Positions 9,439 through 18,289 of a stretch of DNA of 64,000 nucleotides are shown here, piece after piece. The stretch covers positions 62,001-126,000 of the forward strand of contig NZ_JAAIIF010000002.1 in the NCBI RefSeq assembly GCF_012932675.1, written 5' to 3'. The notes beneath the pieces were generated by a model. That model saw only the letters and a program-made list of their open reading frames with translations. It searched no databases and had not been told where the DNA came from. The position numbers and the translations under genes were made by a program. Position 1 is the stretch's first letter. The number at the start of each line of letters is the position of its first letter. The DNA is from Bifidobacterium erythrocebi (GTDB lineage Bacteria > Actinomycetota > Actinomycetes > Actinomycetales > Bifidobacteriaceae).

Positions 9439-10274
9439 TGCACGCGCCGCACCCCATCGACGTGGCCGCAAAAGTCTCCGGCGAACCCACGTTCCGCGAG
9501 ATTGGCGTAGGGCCTTGGGAGGAAGCACACCCAGGTGAGCCGCGTCCTGTCGGCCCGCAATACGATCCGCAGCTGCTTGACGAGGGCGATCGCCGCAATG
9601 TGCTCGACCGGTACCGGTACTGGTCGGTCGCCGCGATCAAGGCCGATCTGGATGAGCGAGGCCGCCACGATTTCGAAGTCGCCGTGGAGAATTGGACGCA
9701 CGATTTCAACATCGGCTCCATGGTGCGCACGGCGAACGCGTTCCAGGCCCGCCGCGTGCACATCGTCGGCCCGCACAAGTGGAACCGCAAGGGTGCGCTC
9801 ATGACCGAGCTGTATCAGCATGTCGAAAACCATCCGTCGATCGCCGAACTGGTGGAATGCTGGCACAATCGCATCGCCGGCGAAATTGCCGCCGCCAAGG
9901 CCGAAGCAGGTGCCGCAGCGTTCCACGCGCACAAGGCCGCCGCTCAGGGCAATCAGATCGCACTTGCCGCATGCACCGCACAGGTGGACGCGGCCGAGGC
10001 GCGTATCCGCGAGCTTGAAGCCTCCCGCGTGATCGCCATGGACATCATTCCCGGCGCGGTTCCGATGGAACGGTACGTGTTCCCCAAGCGCTGTCTGCTG
10101 CTATTCGGTGCCGAAGGGCCGGGATTGAGCGAGAAGGCCCTTGAACTGGCCGACGATGTGGTGTACATCTCGCAATTCGGGTCGGTGCGTTCGATCAACG
10201 CCGGTGCCGCCGCGGCCGTGGCCATGCACAGCTGGATCGCGCAGCACGCGCGGATCGGCGGTGTGGCCGAATAA
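9438..10274 (+). CDS. TrmH/SpoU family RNA 2'-O-methyltransferase
   Basis: A 278-residue enzyme predicted to methylate ribose 2'-OH groups of tRNA or rRNA with S-adenosylmethionine. The SPOUT knot motifs are clear: motif 1 HDFNIGSMVRTANAF, motif 2 CLLLFGAEGPGLSEKAL and motif 3 ISQFGSVRSINAGAAAAVAM. An alpha-helical insert rich in Ala and Glu (about residues 150-200) lies between motifs 1 and 2. The exact RNA target is not evident. It overlaps the upstream PRTase-like gene by one base. Confidence 0.92.
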   Translation: MHAPHPIDVAAKVSGEPTFREIGVGPWEEAHPGEPRPVGPQYDPQLLDEGDRRNVLDRYRYWSVAAIKADLDERGRHDFEVAVENWTHDFNIGSMVRTANAFQARRVHIVGPHKWNRKGALMTELYQHVENHPSIAELVECWHNRIAGEIAAAKAEAGAAAFHAHKAAAQGNQIALAACTAQVDAAEARIRELEASRVIAMDIIPGAVPMERYVFPKRCLLLFGAEGPGLSEKALELADDVVYISQFGSVRSINAGAAAAVAMHSWIAQHARIGGVAE

Positions 10275-10318
10275 TCGCCCGCTCTCTCCCGTCAGGGCCA
10301 TCTAAGCGGTTGTTTTTC

Positions 10319-10642
10319 CCACTGGCTGGGTGTTTTTGGCGCGCTGGCGGTACCTAAGCGTCTGTTTTCCCCACTGACTGGATATTTTGGGCGTCTGAGG
10401 AGTGCGCAAGAGGGTGTTTTTATCCAGTCAGTGGGAGGAATGACCGATAAGCGTGATCTGAGCGTCCGTATTCATCCAGTCGCTGGAAGAAATCACCTTG
10501 AAGTGGCCTCTAGTCGTCCATTTCCCTCCATTGACTGGATGTTTTTGTCGTGCTGGCGGTATCTAAGCGGTTATTCTTCCCACCGGCTGGATATTTCGGT
10601 CGTCTTGAAGACACGTAAGAGGCAGAATCCTCCAGCCAGTGG
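10319..10642. repeat. array A: seven CCA-N5-TGG sites with 52-bp period
   Basis: The 11-bp core CCA-N5-TGG starts at 10319, 10371, 10424, 10476, 10528, 10580 and 10632. Intervals are 52, 53, 52, 52, 52 and 52 bp. Cores include CCACTGGCTGG, CCACTGACTGG and CCAGTCAGTGG. Units occur in both orientations (T-rich flank to the right or left), yet the core spacing is unchanged. A weaker shared sequence (TAAGCGGTT, GGCGTCTG) fills the intervals. The array lies 89 bp downstream of the nuclease-like gene's stop. Confidence 0.95.
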
Positions 10643-10730
10643 ATGAATCGGACGAGTGGGACGGGATTTATCGATCGGGTCCGGCCGAGGCTGATAGGAC
10701 CCCATCGGTCGGACAAGATTATTCAAGAAT

Positions 10731-11684
10731 TCAAGAAACCGTCGGCACTCCCGCCCTTCGCAGCTTCGCCACCATTGGCTTTATTTGCAGTACATCATTG
10801 AACGTGAGCCGTACGATTTCCGTAACCCCGGCGCGACGAAGCCCCTGCTCACGATTTCGCTCCAATTGGACGGTCTCCTGGATGCTTCTGTTGCCGGTCA
10901 TTTCCGGATCGACGTATTTGGCCGTACCGTCGAACTCGCAGACAATGATCCTGCCGTCATCGGTGTGCCAAAGGAAATCGACCCGGTACTGCTGCCCGGT
11001 TGCGGGATCCGTGATCATGACCTGCAATCGCGGTTCCGCAAAACCGGATTCGATCATCGTCCCGCGTGCAAAGGACTCGCCGCCGTTCTCGCTTGCCGCA
11101 TTGGTGTGACGCAACAGCTTGATGATATTCGAACAATCGCGAGTGGTGAGCGAGCATTCCTTCAGCAGCGCTTCCTCATTCAGCCCATCTTTTGCCGCGG
11201 AATCGAAAATCGGCAGTGCGCCGCGGAATCCTTGCGTATTGCCGCAATCGACAAGCGTGCGAGCCTTGTTGGTGGACGGAATGCCGTTCACGGTTACCAC
11301 ATCGTGCTTCGGATATGGGCTGTAGATGACGTGAAGCTTGTCATGCGGCCGGTATGAGCCATGCGTGGGAAGCGTGATGGTTATTTCATGATGAAGGAAC
11401 CACTGGTGTTCGAAACCGTATGCGGCCGCTGCGGTGAGCCCGGCAAATACCCAGTTCGGGTGCTTTTTCGTAAGCGCGCGTGCCATATGCAGTGATTGTT
11501 CGGCGCCGTTGAGCCGATTCCAGTATTCGCAACGGGAATACAGTCCGGGGTACGGTTTGGCCAGCTCGCCTGCGAGATGCCTTCGATAGAGTCCTTTGTG
11601 GATGAGCGGATCGGTGCTGTAGGCGCAACATTGCGCTTGTTCGGACTGATCGAGCAGTCTGTCGATTTGAGGATAAGCTTTCAT
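10731..11684 (-). CDS. AbiEi-like / DUF559-type protein with PD-(D/E)XK-like C-terminal domain
   Basis: Protein of 317 residues. The N-terminal two thirds resemble actinobacterial AbiEi-antitoxin-like proteins: a winged-helix region (LIHKGLYRRHLAGELAKPYPGLY), then a nucleotidyltransferase-antitoxin-type region with FAGLTAAAAYG and KARTLVDCG. The C-terminal third resembles DUF559/Vsr-type nuclease folds, with D236 in YRVDFLW and E250-F-D252-G in IVCEFDGTAKY. Such fusions are common solitary genes in actinobacteria, with no settled role. A toxin partner is not adjacent. Repeat arrays A and B lie on either side of it. TAGCGT at 11691-11696 (minus strand) ends 6 nt before the ATG, so the mRNA may be leaderless. 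Confidence 0.7.
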   Translation of the reverse strand: MKAYPQIDRLLDQSEQAQCCAYSTDPLIHKGLYRRHLAGELAKPYPGLYSRCEYWNRLNGAEQSLHMARALTKKHPNWVFAGLTAAAAYGFEHQWFLHHEITITLPTHGSYRPHDKLHVIYSPYPKHDVVTVNGIPSTNKARTLVDCGNTQGFRGALPIFDSAAKDGLNEEALLKECSLTTRDCSNIIKLLRHTNAASENGGESFARGTMIESGFAEPRLQVMITDPATGQQYRVDFLWHTDDGRIIVCEFDGTAKYVDPEMTGNRSIQETVQLERNREQGLRRAGVTEIVRLTFNDVLQIKPMVAKLRRAGVPTVS

Positions 11685-11734
11685 GATTTGACGCTATCCT
11701 GTGGCGGATGCTCTTGAAAAGCCCGAACGCCGAT

Positions 11735-11743
11735 TGTGGATAA
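11735..11743 (-). promoter_or_regulatory. isolated consensus DnaA box
   Basis: TGTGGATAA is the complement of the perfect DnaA box TTATCCACA. It lies 51 bp upstream of the nuclease-like gene's start. Confidence 0.45.
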
Positions 11744-11853
11744 CTCATGGCTCTTCTGCGTGTCGGCGGATCGCGATGTTGCGCGGATGGTGTGGCTCGG
11801 CGCGAGGAAGAGGGAAATTGCTCCCGGGATGGCTTCCATTCGTCCGATTTCCT

Positions 11854-12387
11854 CCACTGGCTGGATATTTTGGTCGTGTCATCGGTACCTAAGCGGTTGT
11901 TTTCCCCATTGGCTGGAGGTTTTGGTCGTGTTGGCGGTGTCCAAGCGGTTATTTCTCCCATTGGCTGGATATTTTGGGCGTCTAAGGGGTATGCAGAAGG
12001 GTATTTTTATCCAGCCGGTGGGAGAAATTGGCTCCTGATTGGGTCCTGAGCGTCCGTATTTATCCAGTCGGTGGATGATTTTGCCTGTTGATGGGTTCTG
12101 AGCGTCCGGATTCTTCCAGTCAGTGGGAGGAATGGTTGTTAAGTGGTCTGCAAGTGTCCTGATTTCCCACTGGCTGGATGTTTTTGGCGTCTGAGAAGCG
12201 TGTAAGGGGGTGTTTTTATCCAGTCAGTGGGAGGAATGGTCGGTAAGCGGGGCTTGAGCGTCATGTTTCTTCCAGTGACTGGGTGTTTTTGGTCTGTTGG
12301 CTGGTTCTCAGCGTCCGTATTTATCCAGTCGCTGGATGATTTGGGCGTCTAGACGATGATTATGCGGGCGATTTATCCAGTCAGTGG
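11854..12387. repeat. array B: eleven CCA-N5-TGG sites with 52-bp period
   Basis: Cores start at 11854, 11906, 11958, 12011, 12064, 12116, 12167, 12220, 12272, 12325 and 12377. Intervals are 51-53 bp, mean 52.3. All eleven keep CCA and TGG. The inner five bases vary (CTGGC, TTGGC, GCCGG, GTCGG, GTCAG, GTGAC, GTCGC). T-rich tracts such as TGTTTTT or GTTTTTAT abut most cores, so A/T tracts are also phased every 52 bp. The array sits 170 bp upstream of the nuclease-like gene's start. Confidence 0.95.
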
Positions 12388-12436
12388 GGAATTTTGGCTT
12401 TTGTGATTTGTGATTTGAAGCGATAACGAGTGGAGC

Positions 12437-12484
12437 GGAATGGTTTGGAATGGTCTGGAGTGGTCTGGAATGGTTTGGGATGGT
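12437..12484. repeat. five 10-bp tandem repeats
   Basis: GGAATGGTTT, GGAATGGTCT, GGAGTGGTCT, GGAATGGTTT and GGGATGGT follow each other at exactly 10 bp. Confidence 0.85.
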
Positions 12485-12567
12485 ATCAGCTGGGTGTTGA
12501 TTGGATTGACATCGGTTGTGTACTGAACCGGCATCCATTGGGCGCTAATCGGAAGTCTATCCGGCGT

Positions 12568-12611
12568 CAATCGAACACCAATCAAACATCAGTTGAGCAC
12601 CAATCGGATCG
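12568..12611. repeat. four 11-bp degenerate tandem repeats
   Basis: CAATCGAACAC, CAATCAAACAT, CAGTTGAGCAC and CAATCGGATCG are contiguous at exactly 11 bp. The rest of 12390-12900 has no gene I can support. It holds scattered ATGGCGGA/ATGGGACATAAATGGCGG-type similarity only. Confidence 0.75.
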
Positions 12612-12900
12612 ATACGGCGGCGCAATGCGTCTGTGCGCCGGTCTGGGGGAATGGCGCGATTGAGCCCGCAGTCGGTCGTGGCCCGAAGCATAGATGGCGG
12701 AGATGGGACATAAATGGCGGAACTTGATCCGTTGTCAGCCGGGAGCCGAGCTGCGGCCGGATAGGACCTAAGTCGCCGCTAACCGGTCTCCAAGCCGTAG
12801 ATGGCTATAGTTCGAGCCGCCGTCAGCCGCGGTCCAAATCGCTGCCGGCCAGTGCTGCGACCGGCGTGAAATAGGGCACGTGCTCGTCACACAGACGCGA

Positions 12901-12906
12901 TACTGT
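12901..12906 (+). promoter_or_regulatory. -10-like hexamer, leaderless start of gatC
   Basis: TACTGT ends 7 nt before ATG 12914. No Shine-Dalgarno is present. Confidence 0.5.
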
Positions 12907-12913
12907 TGAAGCC

Positions 12914-13213
12914 ATGCCTACTTTCACCAAAGAAGAAATCGTGCATTTGGGCGATCTGGCCCGAATCGCACTGAGCGATGAAGAAATTACCCGCCTGCAG
13001 GGCGAGCTGAACGTCATTGCCGACTCCATCGATATGGTTCAGGAAGTCGCCACCGACGACGTCGAACCGACCGCAAACCCGGTTCCGCTGGAAGCGTACC
13101 TGCGTCCCGATGTTCCTGAGGAACCGCTGACCCAGGCCGAGGCGCTTGCCGGCGGCCCGAAGACCGAGGCGGGCATGTTCGTTGCCCCGCGCATTCTGGG
13201 AAGCGAGGAGTGA
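12914..13213 (+). CDS. gatC: aspartyl/glutamyl-tRNA amidotransferase subunit C
   Basis: A 99-residue stabilising subunit of the GatCAB complex, which converts misacylated Glu-tRNA(Gln) (and Asp-tRNA(Asn) where needed) to the correct amide form. The family start [20 protein letters not shown] and the middle [19 protein letters not shown] are typical. It is the first gene of gatCAB. The last codons overlap the GTG of gatA. A -10-like hexamer 7 nt before the ATG suggests the operon mRNA starts at or next to the start codon. Confidence 0.95.
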   Translation: MPTFTKEEIVHLGDLARIALSDEEITRLQGELNVIADSIDMVQEVATDDVEPTANPVPLEAYLRPDVPEEPLTQAEALAGGPKTEAGMFVAPRILGSEE

Positions 13214-14751
13214 GCATGGCAAACGTAGCAGATCTGGTCAAGCTTTCCGCCGCCGAAATGGGCGCGGCGATCAAGAAGGGCGAAGTGTCCAGCCGCGAAC
13301 TGGTCGACGCCCATCTTGAGGTCATCGAAGCCGCCGAGCCGAGTGTGGATGCCTTCCTGAAGGTCTCCGCCGACGAGGCCCGCGAGCAGGCCGATGCCTT
13401 CGACGCCAAGAGCGCCGATGAGAAGGCCGCCATGCCGGAGCTGGCAGGCGTGCCGATCGCGATCAAGGACATGATTGTGACCAAGGGCATCGAGACCACC
13501 GCCGCATCCAAGATCCTCGAAGGCTGGATCCCCCCGTACGACGCGACCGTCATCGAAAAGCTCAAGGCCGCCGGCATGCCGATCCTCGGCAAGACCAACC
13601 TGGATGAGTTCGCACAGGGCTCCTCCACCGAGCATTCCGCATTCAAGACCACCCACAATCCGTGGGATACCGACCGTGTTCCCGGTGGTTCCGGCGGTGG
13701 TTCCGCTTCCGCCGTCGCCGCGTTCGAGGCCCCGCTGGCCCTCGGCACCGATACCGGTGGCTCCATCCGTCAGCCGGGCGCACTGACCGGCACCGTCGGC
13801 GTCAAGCCCACTTACGGCGGCGTCTCCCGTTTCGGCGCCATCGCCATGGCATCTTCGCTGGATCAGATCGGCCCGTGCTCCCGCACCGTGCTCGACTCCG
13901 CACTGCTGCAGGAGATCATCGGCGGTCACGACAAGCGTGACTCCACCTCCATTCCGGAAGGCCCGCGTCCGATGGTCGCAGCCGCCCGCGAAGGCATGAA
14001 GCGCGATCTGAAGGGCCTCAAGGTCGGCCTGATCAAGGAGCTCGGCGGCGAAGGCTTCCAGCCGGGCGTCGTGGCCCGCTTCAACGAGGGCGTGAAGAAG
14101 CTTGAGGAAATGGGCGCGGAGGTCACCGAGGTGTCCCTGCCGCACCTGCCGTACTCCCTGGGCGCGTACTACATCATCATGCCTTCCGAGGTCAGCTCCA
14201 ACCTGGCCCGTTACGATGGCATGCGTTACGGCCTGCGTGTGATGCCGCCGGACAACGTGCCGCAGACCGCGGCCAACATGATGGCCTACACCCGTGAGGC
14301 CGGCTTCGGCGACGAGGTCAAGCGTCGTATCATCCTCGGCACCTACGCGCTGTCCGCCGGCTATTACGATGCCTGGTACGGTTCCGCGCAGAAGGTGCGC
14401 ACCCTCATCATCGACGACTTCAAGAAGGCCTTCGAGAAGGTCGACGTGCTCGTCGGCCCGACCAGCCCGGTCACCGCCTTCAAGTTCGGCGAGAAGACCG
14501 AGGACCCGATGGCCATGTACGCCATCGATATCACCACCATTCCGGCCAACCTCGCCGGCGTTCCGGCCATGAGCATCCCGGCCGGCCTGAGCGACGACGG
14601 TCTGCCCGTCGGCTTCCAGTTCATCGCACCGCAGCAGCGCGACGAAGTGATGTACAAGCCGGCAGCAGCCCTCGAAGCCGCGCTGGAAGACGAATGGAAC
14701 GGCCCGATCTGGAAGTCGCTGAACGCTTCCTGGCTCGGCCAGGCCAAGTGA
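13210..14751 (+). CDS. gatA: aspartyl/glutamyl-tRNA amidotransferase subunit A
   Basis: A 513-residue glutaminase subunit that releases ammonia from glutamine for tRNA transamidation. The amidase signature ([20 protein letters not shown], about 159-178) is complete. The Lys-cisSer-Ser triad is visible as K86 (AIKDM), S161 and S185 (TGGSIRQPG). The S161-S185 distance of 24 matches studied GatA enzymes. The GTG at 13210 overlaps the gatC stop. ATG 13216 is an alternative start two codons later. GatB follows 32 bp after the stop. Confidence 0.97.
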   Translation: MSMANVADLVKLSAAEMGAAIKKGEVSSRELVDAHLEVIEAAEPSVDAFLKVSADEAREQADAFDAKSADEKAAMPELAGVPIAIKDMIVTKGIETTAASKILEGWIPPYDATVIEKLKAAGMPILGKTNLDEFAQGSSTEHSAFKTTHNPWDTDRVPGGSGGGSASAVAAFEAPLALGTDTGGSIRQPGALTGTVGVKPTYGGVSRFGAIAMASSLDQIGPCSRTVLDSALLQEIIGGHDKRDSTSIPEGPRPMVAAAREGMKRDLKGLKVGLIKELGGEGFQPGVVARFNEGVKKLEEMGAEVTEVSLPHLPYSLGAYYIIMPSEVSSNLARYDGMRYGLRVMPPDNVPQTAANMMAYTREAGFGDEVKRRIILGTYALSAGYYDAWYGSAQKVRTLIIDDFKKAFEKVDVLVGPTSPVTAFKFGEKTEDPMAMYAIDITTIPANLAGVPAMSIPAGLSDDGLPVGFQFIAPQQRDEVMYKPAAALEAALEDEWNGPIWKSLNASWLGQAK

Positions 14752-14783
14752 TCGACGGATCGGAAAGGATTTAAGGAATCATC

Positions 14784-16280
14784 ATGGCTGAAAAACTGAT
14801 GAAGTACTCCGAGGCCGTCAAGCAGTTTGACCCGGTGCTCGGTCTGGAAACCCACGTGGAGCTTTCCACCAAGACGAAGCTGTTCTGCCCTGCCGAGGTC
14901 TCCTTCGGCGGCGAGCCGAACAGCCAGCTGACCCCGGTCTCCCTGGGTCTGCCGGGCTCCCTGCCGGTGGTCAACAAGACCGCCGTCGACTACGCGATCA
15001 AGCTGGGTCTCGCTCTGCATTGCGAGATCGCCGAGTGGAGCCAGTTCGCCCGTAAGAACTACTTCTACCCGGATATGCCGCGCGACTACCAGATCTCGCA
15101 GTACGACAAGCCGACCAACGGCAATGGCTACCTCGACGTTGAGCTCGACGACGGCAGCATCTTCCGCGTGCCGATCGAGCGTGCGCATATCGAGGACGAT
15201 GCCGGCAAGAACACCCACGTCGGTGGCGCGGACGGCCGTATCGAAGGCGCCGACCACTCCCTGGTCGACTACAACCGCGCCGGCGTGCCGCTGATCGAGA
15301 TCGTGACCAAGCCGATCGAGGGTGTGGGCGAGCGTGCCCCGGAGATCGCCGGTGCCTACATGCGTGCTATCCGCGACATCGTGCGTGCGCTGAACATCTC
15401 CCATGCCCGCATGGAGCAGGGCAACATGCGTGCCGACGTGAACGTGTCGCTGCGCCGCAACCCGAGCGATCCGTTCGGCACCCGTTCCGAGACCAAGAAC
15501 GTGAACACGTTCCGCGGCATCGAGAAGACCGTGCAGTACGAGATCCGTCGTCAGGCGCAGATCCTCTCCGAAGGCGGCGAGATCCTGCAGGAGACCCGCC
15601 ACTGGGATGAGGCCTCGCAGACCACTGCCGGCGGCCGCGTGAAGTCCGACGCCGACGATTACCGCTACTTCCCGGACCCGGATCTGGTGATGCTGCACAT
15701 CACCAAGGAGCACATCGAGGAGATCAAGGCCCAGATGCCGGAGATGCCGCGCGAGCGTCGCAACCGTCTGAAGGCCGAGTGGGGTCTGACCGATCTGCAG
15801 ATGCGCGACATCCTCAACGCCGATGCGCTCGACCTGATCGAGGCCACCGTGGCCGAAGGCGCTTCCGCCGCCGGTGCACGCAAGTGGTGGCTGGGCGAGC
15901 TCTCCCGCGAGGCCAATGCCAAGGGCATGACCCTGGAAGAGCTGCCGATCACCCCGGCCGACGTCGCCGAAGTCGAGAAGCTCATCGCAGACGGCAAGCT
16001 GAACGACAAGCTCGCCAAGCAGACCGTTGCCGGCGTGCTCGCCGGTGAAGGCACGCCGAGCGAGGTCGTCGAGAAGCGCGGTCTGAAGATCGTCTCCGAC
16101 GATGGTCTGATCGACAAGGCCGTGGACGAGGCGTTCGCAGCCAACCCGGATGTCGTCGAGAAGCTCAAGAGCGGCAACATGAAGCCGATGGGCGTCATCA
16201 TCGGCGCGGTGATGAGGGCCACGCGCGGCCAGGCCGACGCCAAGGCCGTCACCAAGGTCGTGATGAGCAAGATCAAGTGA
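14784..16280 (+). CDS. gatB: aspartyl/glutamyl-tRNA amidotransferase subunit B
   Basis: A 498-residue catalytic subunit that phosphorylates and amidates the tRNA-bound Glu or Asp. The start region [20 protein letters not shown] and the cradle motif [18 protein letters not shown] fit Gat[17 protein letters not shown] and [10 protein letters not shown] follow. The C-terminal YqeY-like tail domain (about 400-498) contains [20 protein letters not shown] and the terminal [14 protein letters not shown]. The spacing after gatA fits a single operon. Its presence implies this organism uses the indirect route for Gln-tRNA(Gln) and possibly Asn-tRNA(Asn). Confidence 0.97.
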   Translation: MAEKLMKYSEAVKQFDPVLGLETHVELSTKTKLFCPAEVSFGGEPNSQLTPVSLGLPGSLPVVNKTAVDYAIKLGLALHCEIAEWSQFARKNYFYPDMPRDYQISQYDKPTNGNGYLDVELDDGSIFRVPIERAHIEDDAGKNTHVGGADGRIEGADHSLVDYNRAGVPLIEIVTKPIEGVGERAPEIAGAYMRAIRDIVRALNISHARMEQGNMRADVNVSLRRNPSDPFGTRSETKNVNTFRGIEKTVQYEIRRQAQILSEGGEILQETRHWDEASQTTAGGRVKSDADDYRYFPDPDLVMLHITKEHIEEIKAQMPEMPRERRNRLKAEWGLTDLQMRDILNADALDLIEATVAEGASAAGARKWWLGELSREANAKGMTLEELPITPADVAEVEKLIADGKLNDKLAKQTVAGVLAGEGTPSEVVEKRGLKIVSDDGLIDKAVDEAFAANPDVVEKLKSGNMKPMGVIIGAVMRATRGQADAKAVTKVVMSKIK

Positions 16281-16285
16281 TGCTC

Positions 16286-16327
16286 ATATAAGGGCTATAT
16301 AAGGCTTATATAGGTTTTATATAGACC
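16286..16327. repeat. four 11-bp TATA-rich tandem repeats after gatB
   Basis: ATATAAGGGCT (16286), ATATAAGGCTT (16297), ATATAGGTTTT (16308) and ATATAGACC (16319) repeat exactly every 11 bp, starting 6 bp after the gatB stop. They form an AT-rich patch in GC-rich surroundings. Confidence 0.8.
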
Positions 16328-16352
16328 GGCGGGCCATGCGGTTCGCTGAAGT

Positions 16353-16390
16353 GCGGGGCGTACGTCGTGTTCGGCGTGCGCCCCGCGCGT
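16353..16390 (+). terminator. GC-rich hairpin after gatCAB
   Basis: GCGGGGCG (16353-16360) pairs with CGCCCCGC (16379-16386), extended by ACG/CGT inside. A short GCGTTTAT follows. The remainder of this 373-bp gap holds only the promoter listed below. Confidence 0.6.
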
Positions 16391-16565
16391 TTATACGGGG
16401 GCTGCCGGTGTGTGACGGTTCGTGCGACGGTTTATGTGATGGCGATGCCGCCGTATGCGCCTAATGCACGCGCCGATACCCCCGTTCATACCCCCGATAT
16501 TCGGCCGCGTCATGCGGTATCAAGCCGGGTGTTCATGGTTGTTCTGCACCGATACAACCACCGTG

Positions 16566-16594
16566 TTCCCAGCAATCCTCCAGTCGGGTAGAAT
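16566..16594 (+). promoter_or_regulatory. candidate promoter of the acetyltransferase gene
   Basis: TTCCCA (16566), a 17-nt spacer and TAGAAT (16589-16594). A small hairpin (TGTGGT/ACCACA) lies in the leader. Confidence 0.5.
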
Positions 16595-16653
16595 ACCGTC
16601 GGAATGGATGTGGTCAAACCACACGATGTCAATGACGCAAGGATGAAATACAC

Positions 16654-17700
16654 ATGCCTGAAAACGCTGCACAGTCGGAATCCCGAGAGCTGCCGGCCCG
16701 TATCACCATCCCGCCCGTACGCGGTGAAATGGTGCATCTGCGCCCGGCGACCGTTGAAGACCTCGACAAGATGGATGTGATCGACGCCTACCCGGGTGCC
16801 TCCGGAATCACCGGCAAGGATCGCGTGGCCGAACGTGCGGCCGTGCACGCGTGGGTGCGTCGTTCCGTGGCCTGGAGCAAGGGCGAGGCCCCGACCGAAT
16901 CCGGCGTGGGCGACCCCGAGGCCCGCCGTACCATCGCATGGTCGATCATCACCGAAACCGATCATGACGGCGACGGCGAGATCGATTCCCCGGAAAGCGA
17001 CAACGTCATCGGCATGATCTTCCTGATCGACATCGACGGCTGGGCACGTTCCGCGCGCATCCAGGTGATTCTTGGCCAGGACTACCGTGGCCGCGGCTAT
17101 TCGCGTGATGTCATGCCCCGCGTCATGACCTACGGTTTTGCGCCCGAACCCGCGGGCCTCGGCCTGCACCGCATCTGGGTCGCGGTTCCCGAACAGAACA
17201 CGCGCGCCGTTTCCGTGTACCAGTCGTTGGGCTTCGTGCTTTCCGGCACCTCGCGCGACGCCTTGTGGAACGCCTCGCAGAACCGCTACCAGGACCTGAT
17301 CGTGATGGACACGCTGGCGGACGAATACGATCCGATCCGTTCCCTTGACGCCTTCGGCATGCATGTGATCGAAGACAATCCCGGCGTGAAGGAGGCCATG
17401 GCCGCGCGTGAGCATTCCATCGCCATCCAGCAGGGCAGCGTTGAGCGTAATGCCGATGGTGCTGAACGGCCTGAGACCGCACCGGCGGCCGATCCGTCCG
17501 CCGCGCCCGTGAGCGAGCCTTCGCAGCAGGCCGGAGAGCCGCGGCATGATGAGAAACAGCAGAGCAAAGGCGATTCCTCTGCGGACGCTGGTGCCGACAG
17601 CGAATCGAACTGGCCGTACGCGCAGGGCAAGTCCAAGACCTCGAAGGGCGCATGGTGGCGTACGCTTGGCCGTGGCCGCAAAAGGAACAACGACAAGTAA
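16654..17700 (+). CDS. GNAT acetyltransferase with EF-hand-like loop and disordered tail
   Basis: Protein of 348 residues. A RimJ/RimL-like GNAT domain covers about residues 20-235. It holds VRGEMVHLRPATVEDLDKMD, the acetyl-CoA motif QVILGQDYRGRGYS and HRIWVAVPEQNTRAVSVYQS. Inside it, residues 103-114 (DHDGDGEIDSPE) match the 12-residue EF-hand calcium loop at positions 1, 3, 5, 6, 8, 9 and 12. From about residue 265 the chain becomes Ala/Pro/Glu/Ser-rich and disordered, ending in a Lys/Arg-rich segment (RTLGRGRKRNNDK). The target is unknown; ribosomal-protein N-termini are the usual RimJ/L substrates. AAGGA lies 10 nt before the ATG. Confidence 0.85.
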   Translation: MPENAAQSESRELPARITIPPVRGEMVHLRPATVEDLDKMDVIDAYPGASGITGKDRVAERAAVHAWVRRSVAWSKGEAPTESGVGDPEARRTIAWSIITETDHDGDGEIDSPESDNVIGMIFLIDIDGWARSARIQVILGQDYRGRGYSRDVMPRVMTYGFAPEPAGLGLHRIWVAVPEQNTRAVSVYQSLGFVLSGTSRDALWNASQNRYQDLIVMDTLADEYDPIRSLDAFGMHVIEDNPGVKEAMAAREHSIAIQQGSVERNADGAERPETAPAADPSAAPVSEPSQQAGEPRHDEKQQSKGDSSADAGADSESNWPYAQGKSKTSKGAWWRTLGRGRKRNNDK

Positions 17701-17805
17701 CCATCCGGCAGCAAGGCCGGGGCTCGGGTTGGCACAGCGGGCATCGGGTCCACGCCGACCCGTCACATCATGGCCGCAGGGCCGTAGGAATATGAAGGCA
17801 AAGGA

Positions 17806-18120
17806 ATGAGCGCCGAAGACCTCGATAATTACGAAACCGACGCCGAACTGGCGTTGTACAAGGAATACCGCGACGTCATCAAACTGTTCACCTACGTGGT
17901 GGAGACCGAACGGCGGTTCTATCTGGCGAACAAGGTCGACTTCAACGTCCGATCCGCCGGCCAGGACGTCTACTTCGACGTGCAGCTGACGGATGCCTGG
18001 GTGTGGGACGTGTACCGTCCCAGCCGCTTCGTCAAGAACGTGCGCATCGTGACGTTCAAGGACGTGAACGTCGAAGAGGTGCAGAAGACCGACATCGACA
18101 TCCCGGACGGCATGGGCTGA
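17806..18120 (+). CDS. DUF2469 family protein
   Basis: A 104-residue conserved actinobacterial protein. The family pattern is nearly complete: MSAEDLDNYETDAELALYKE, YVVETERRFYLANKVDF, LTDAWVWDVYRP and VKNVRIVTFKDVNVEE. The protein is soluble and acidic, and no function has been established for the family. GAAGG lies 7 nt upstream of ATG 17806. It stands 105 bp after the acetyltransferase and may share its transcript. A 163-bp gap separates it from the next gene. Confidence 0.93.
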   Translation: MSAEDLDNYETDAELALYKEYRDVIKLFTYVVETERRFYLANKVDFNVRSAGQDVYFDVQLTDAWVWDVYRPSRFVKNVRIVTFKDVNVEEVQKTDIDIPDGMG

Positions 18121-18289
18121 TCGGCGCTTCGCCCCTTTGACGGGCGGGGAATCTATAGTTGCACTGTAGGGAAGAGCAAGCCCGATTGGGCCTGCGTGTT
18201 TGGAGGAACGATGTGGAACCGGTGGGGAACCGGGTCTCGTTCCCTAGGCTCTAGTAGAATATGCGTGATTTGACGTAAGGAGAATGGAC

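Noticed and set aside
10319..12387. CRISPR array
   Set aside because: The conserved part is only a degenerate 11-15-bp core, units occur in both orientations, the intervals are related to each other and no cas genes are near.
12390..12900. Small protein genes in the gap before gatC
   Set aside because: Only short frames over tandem repeats, with no ribosome sites and no recognisable motifs.
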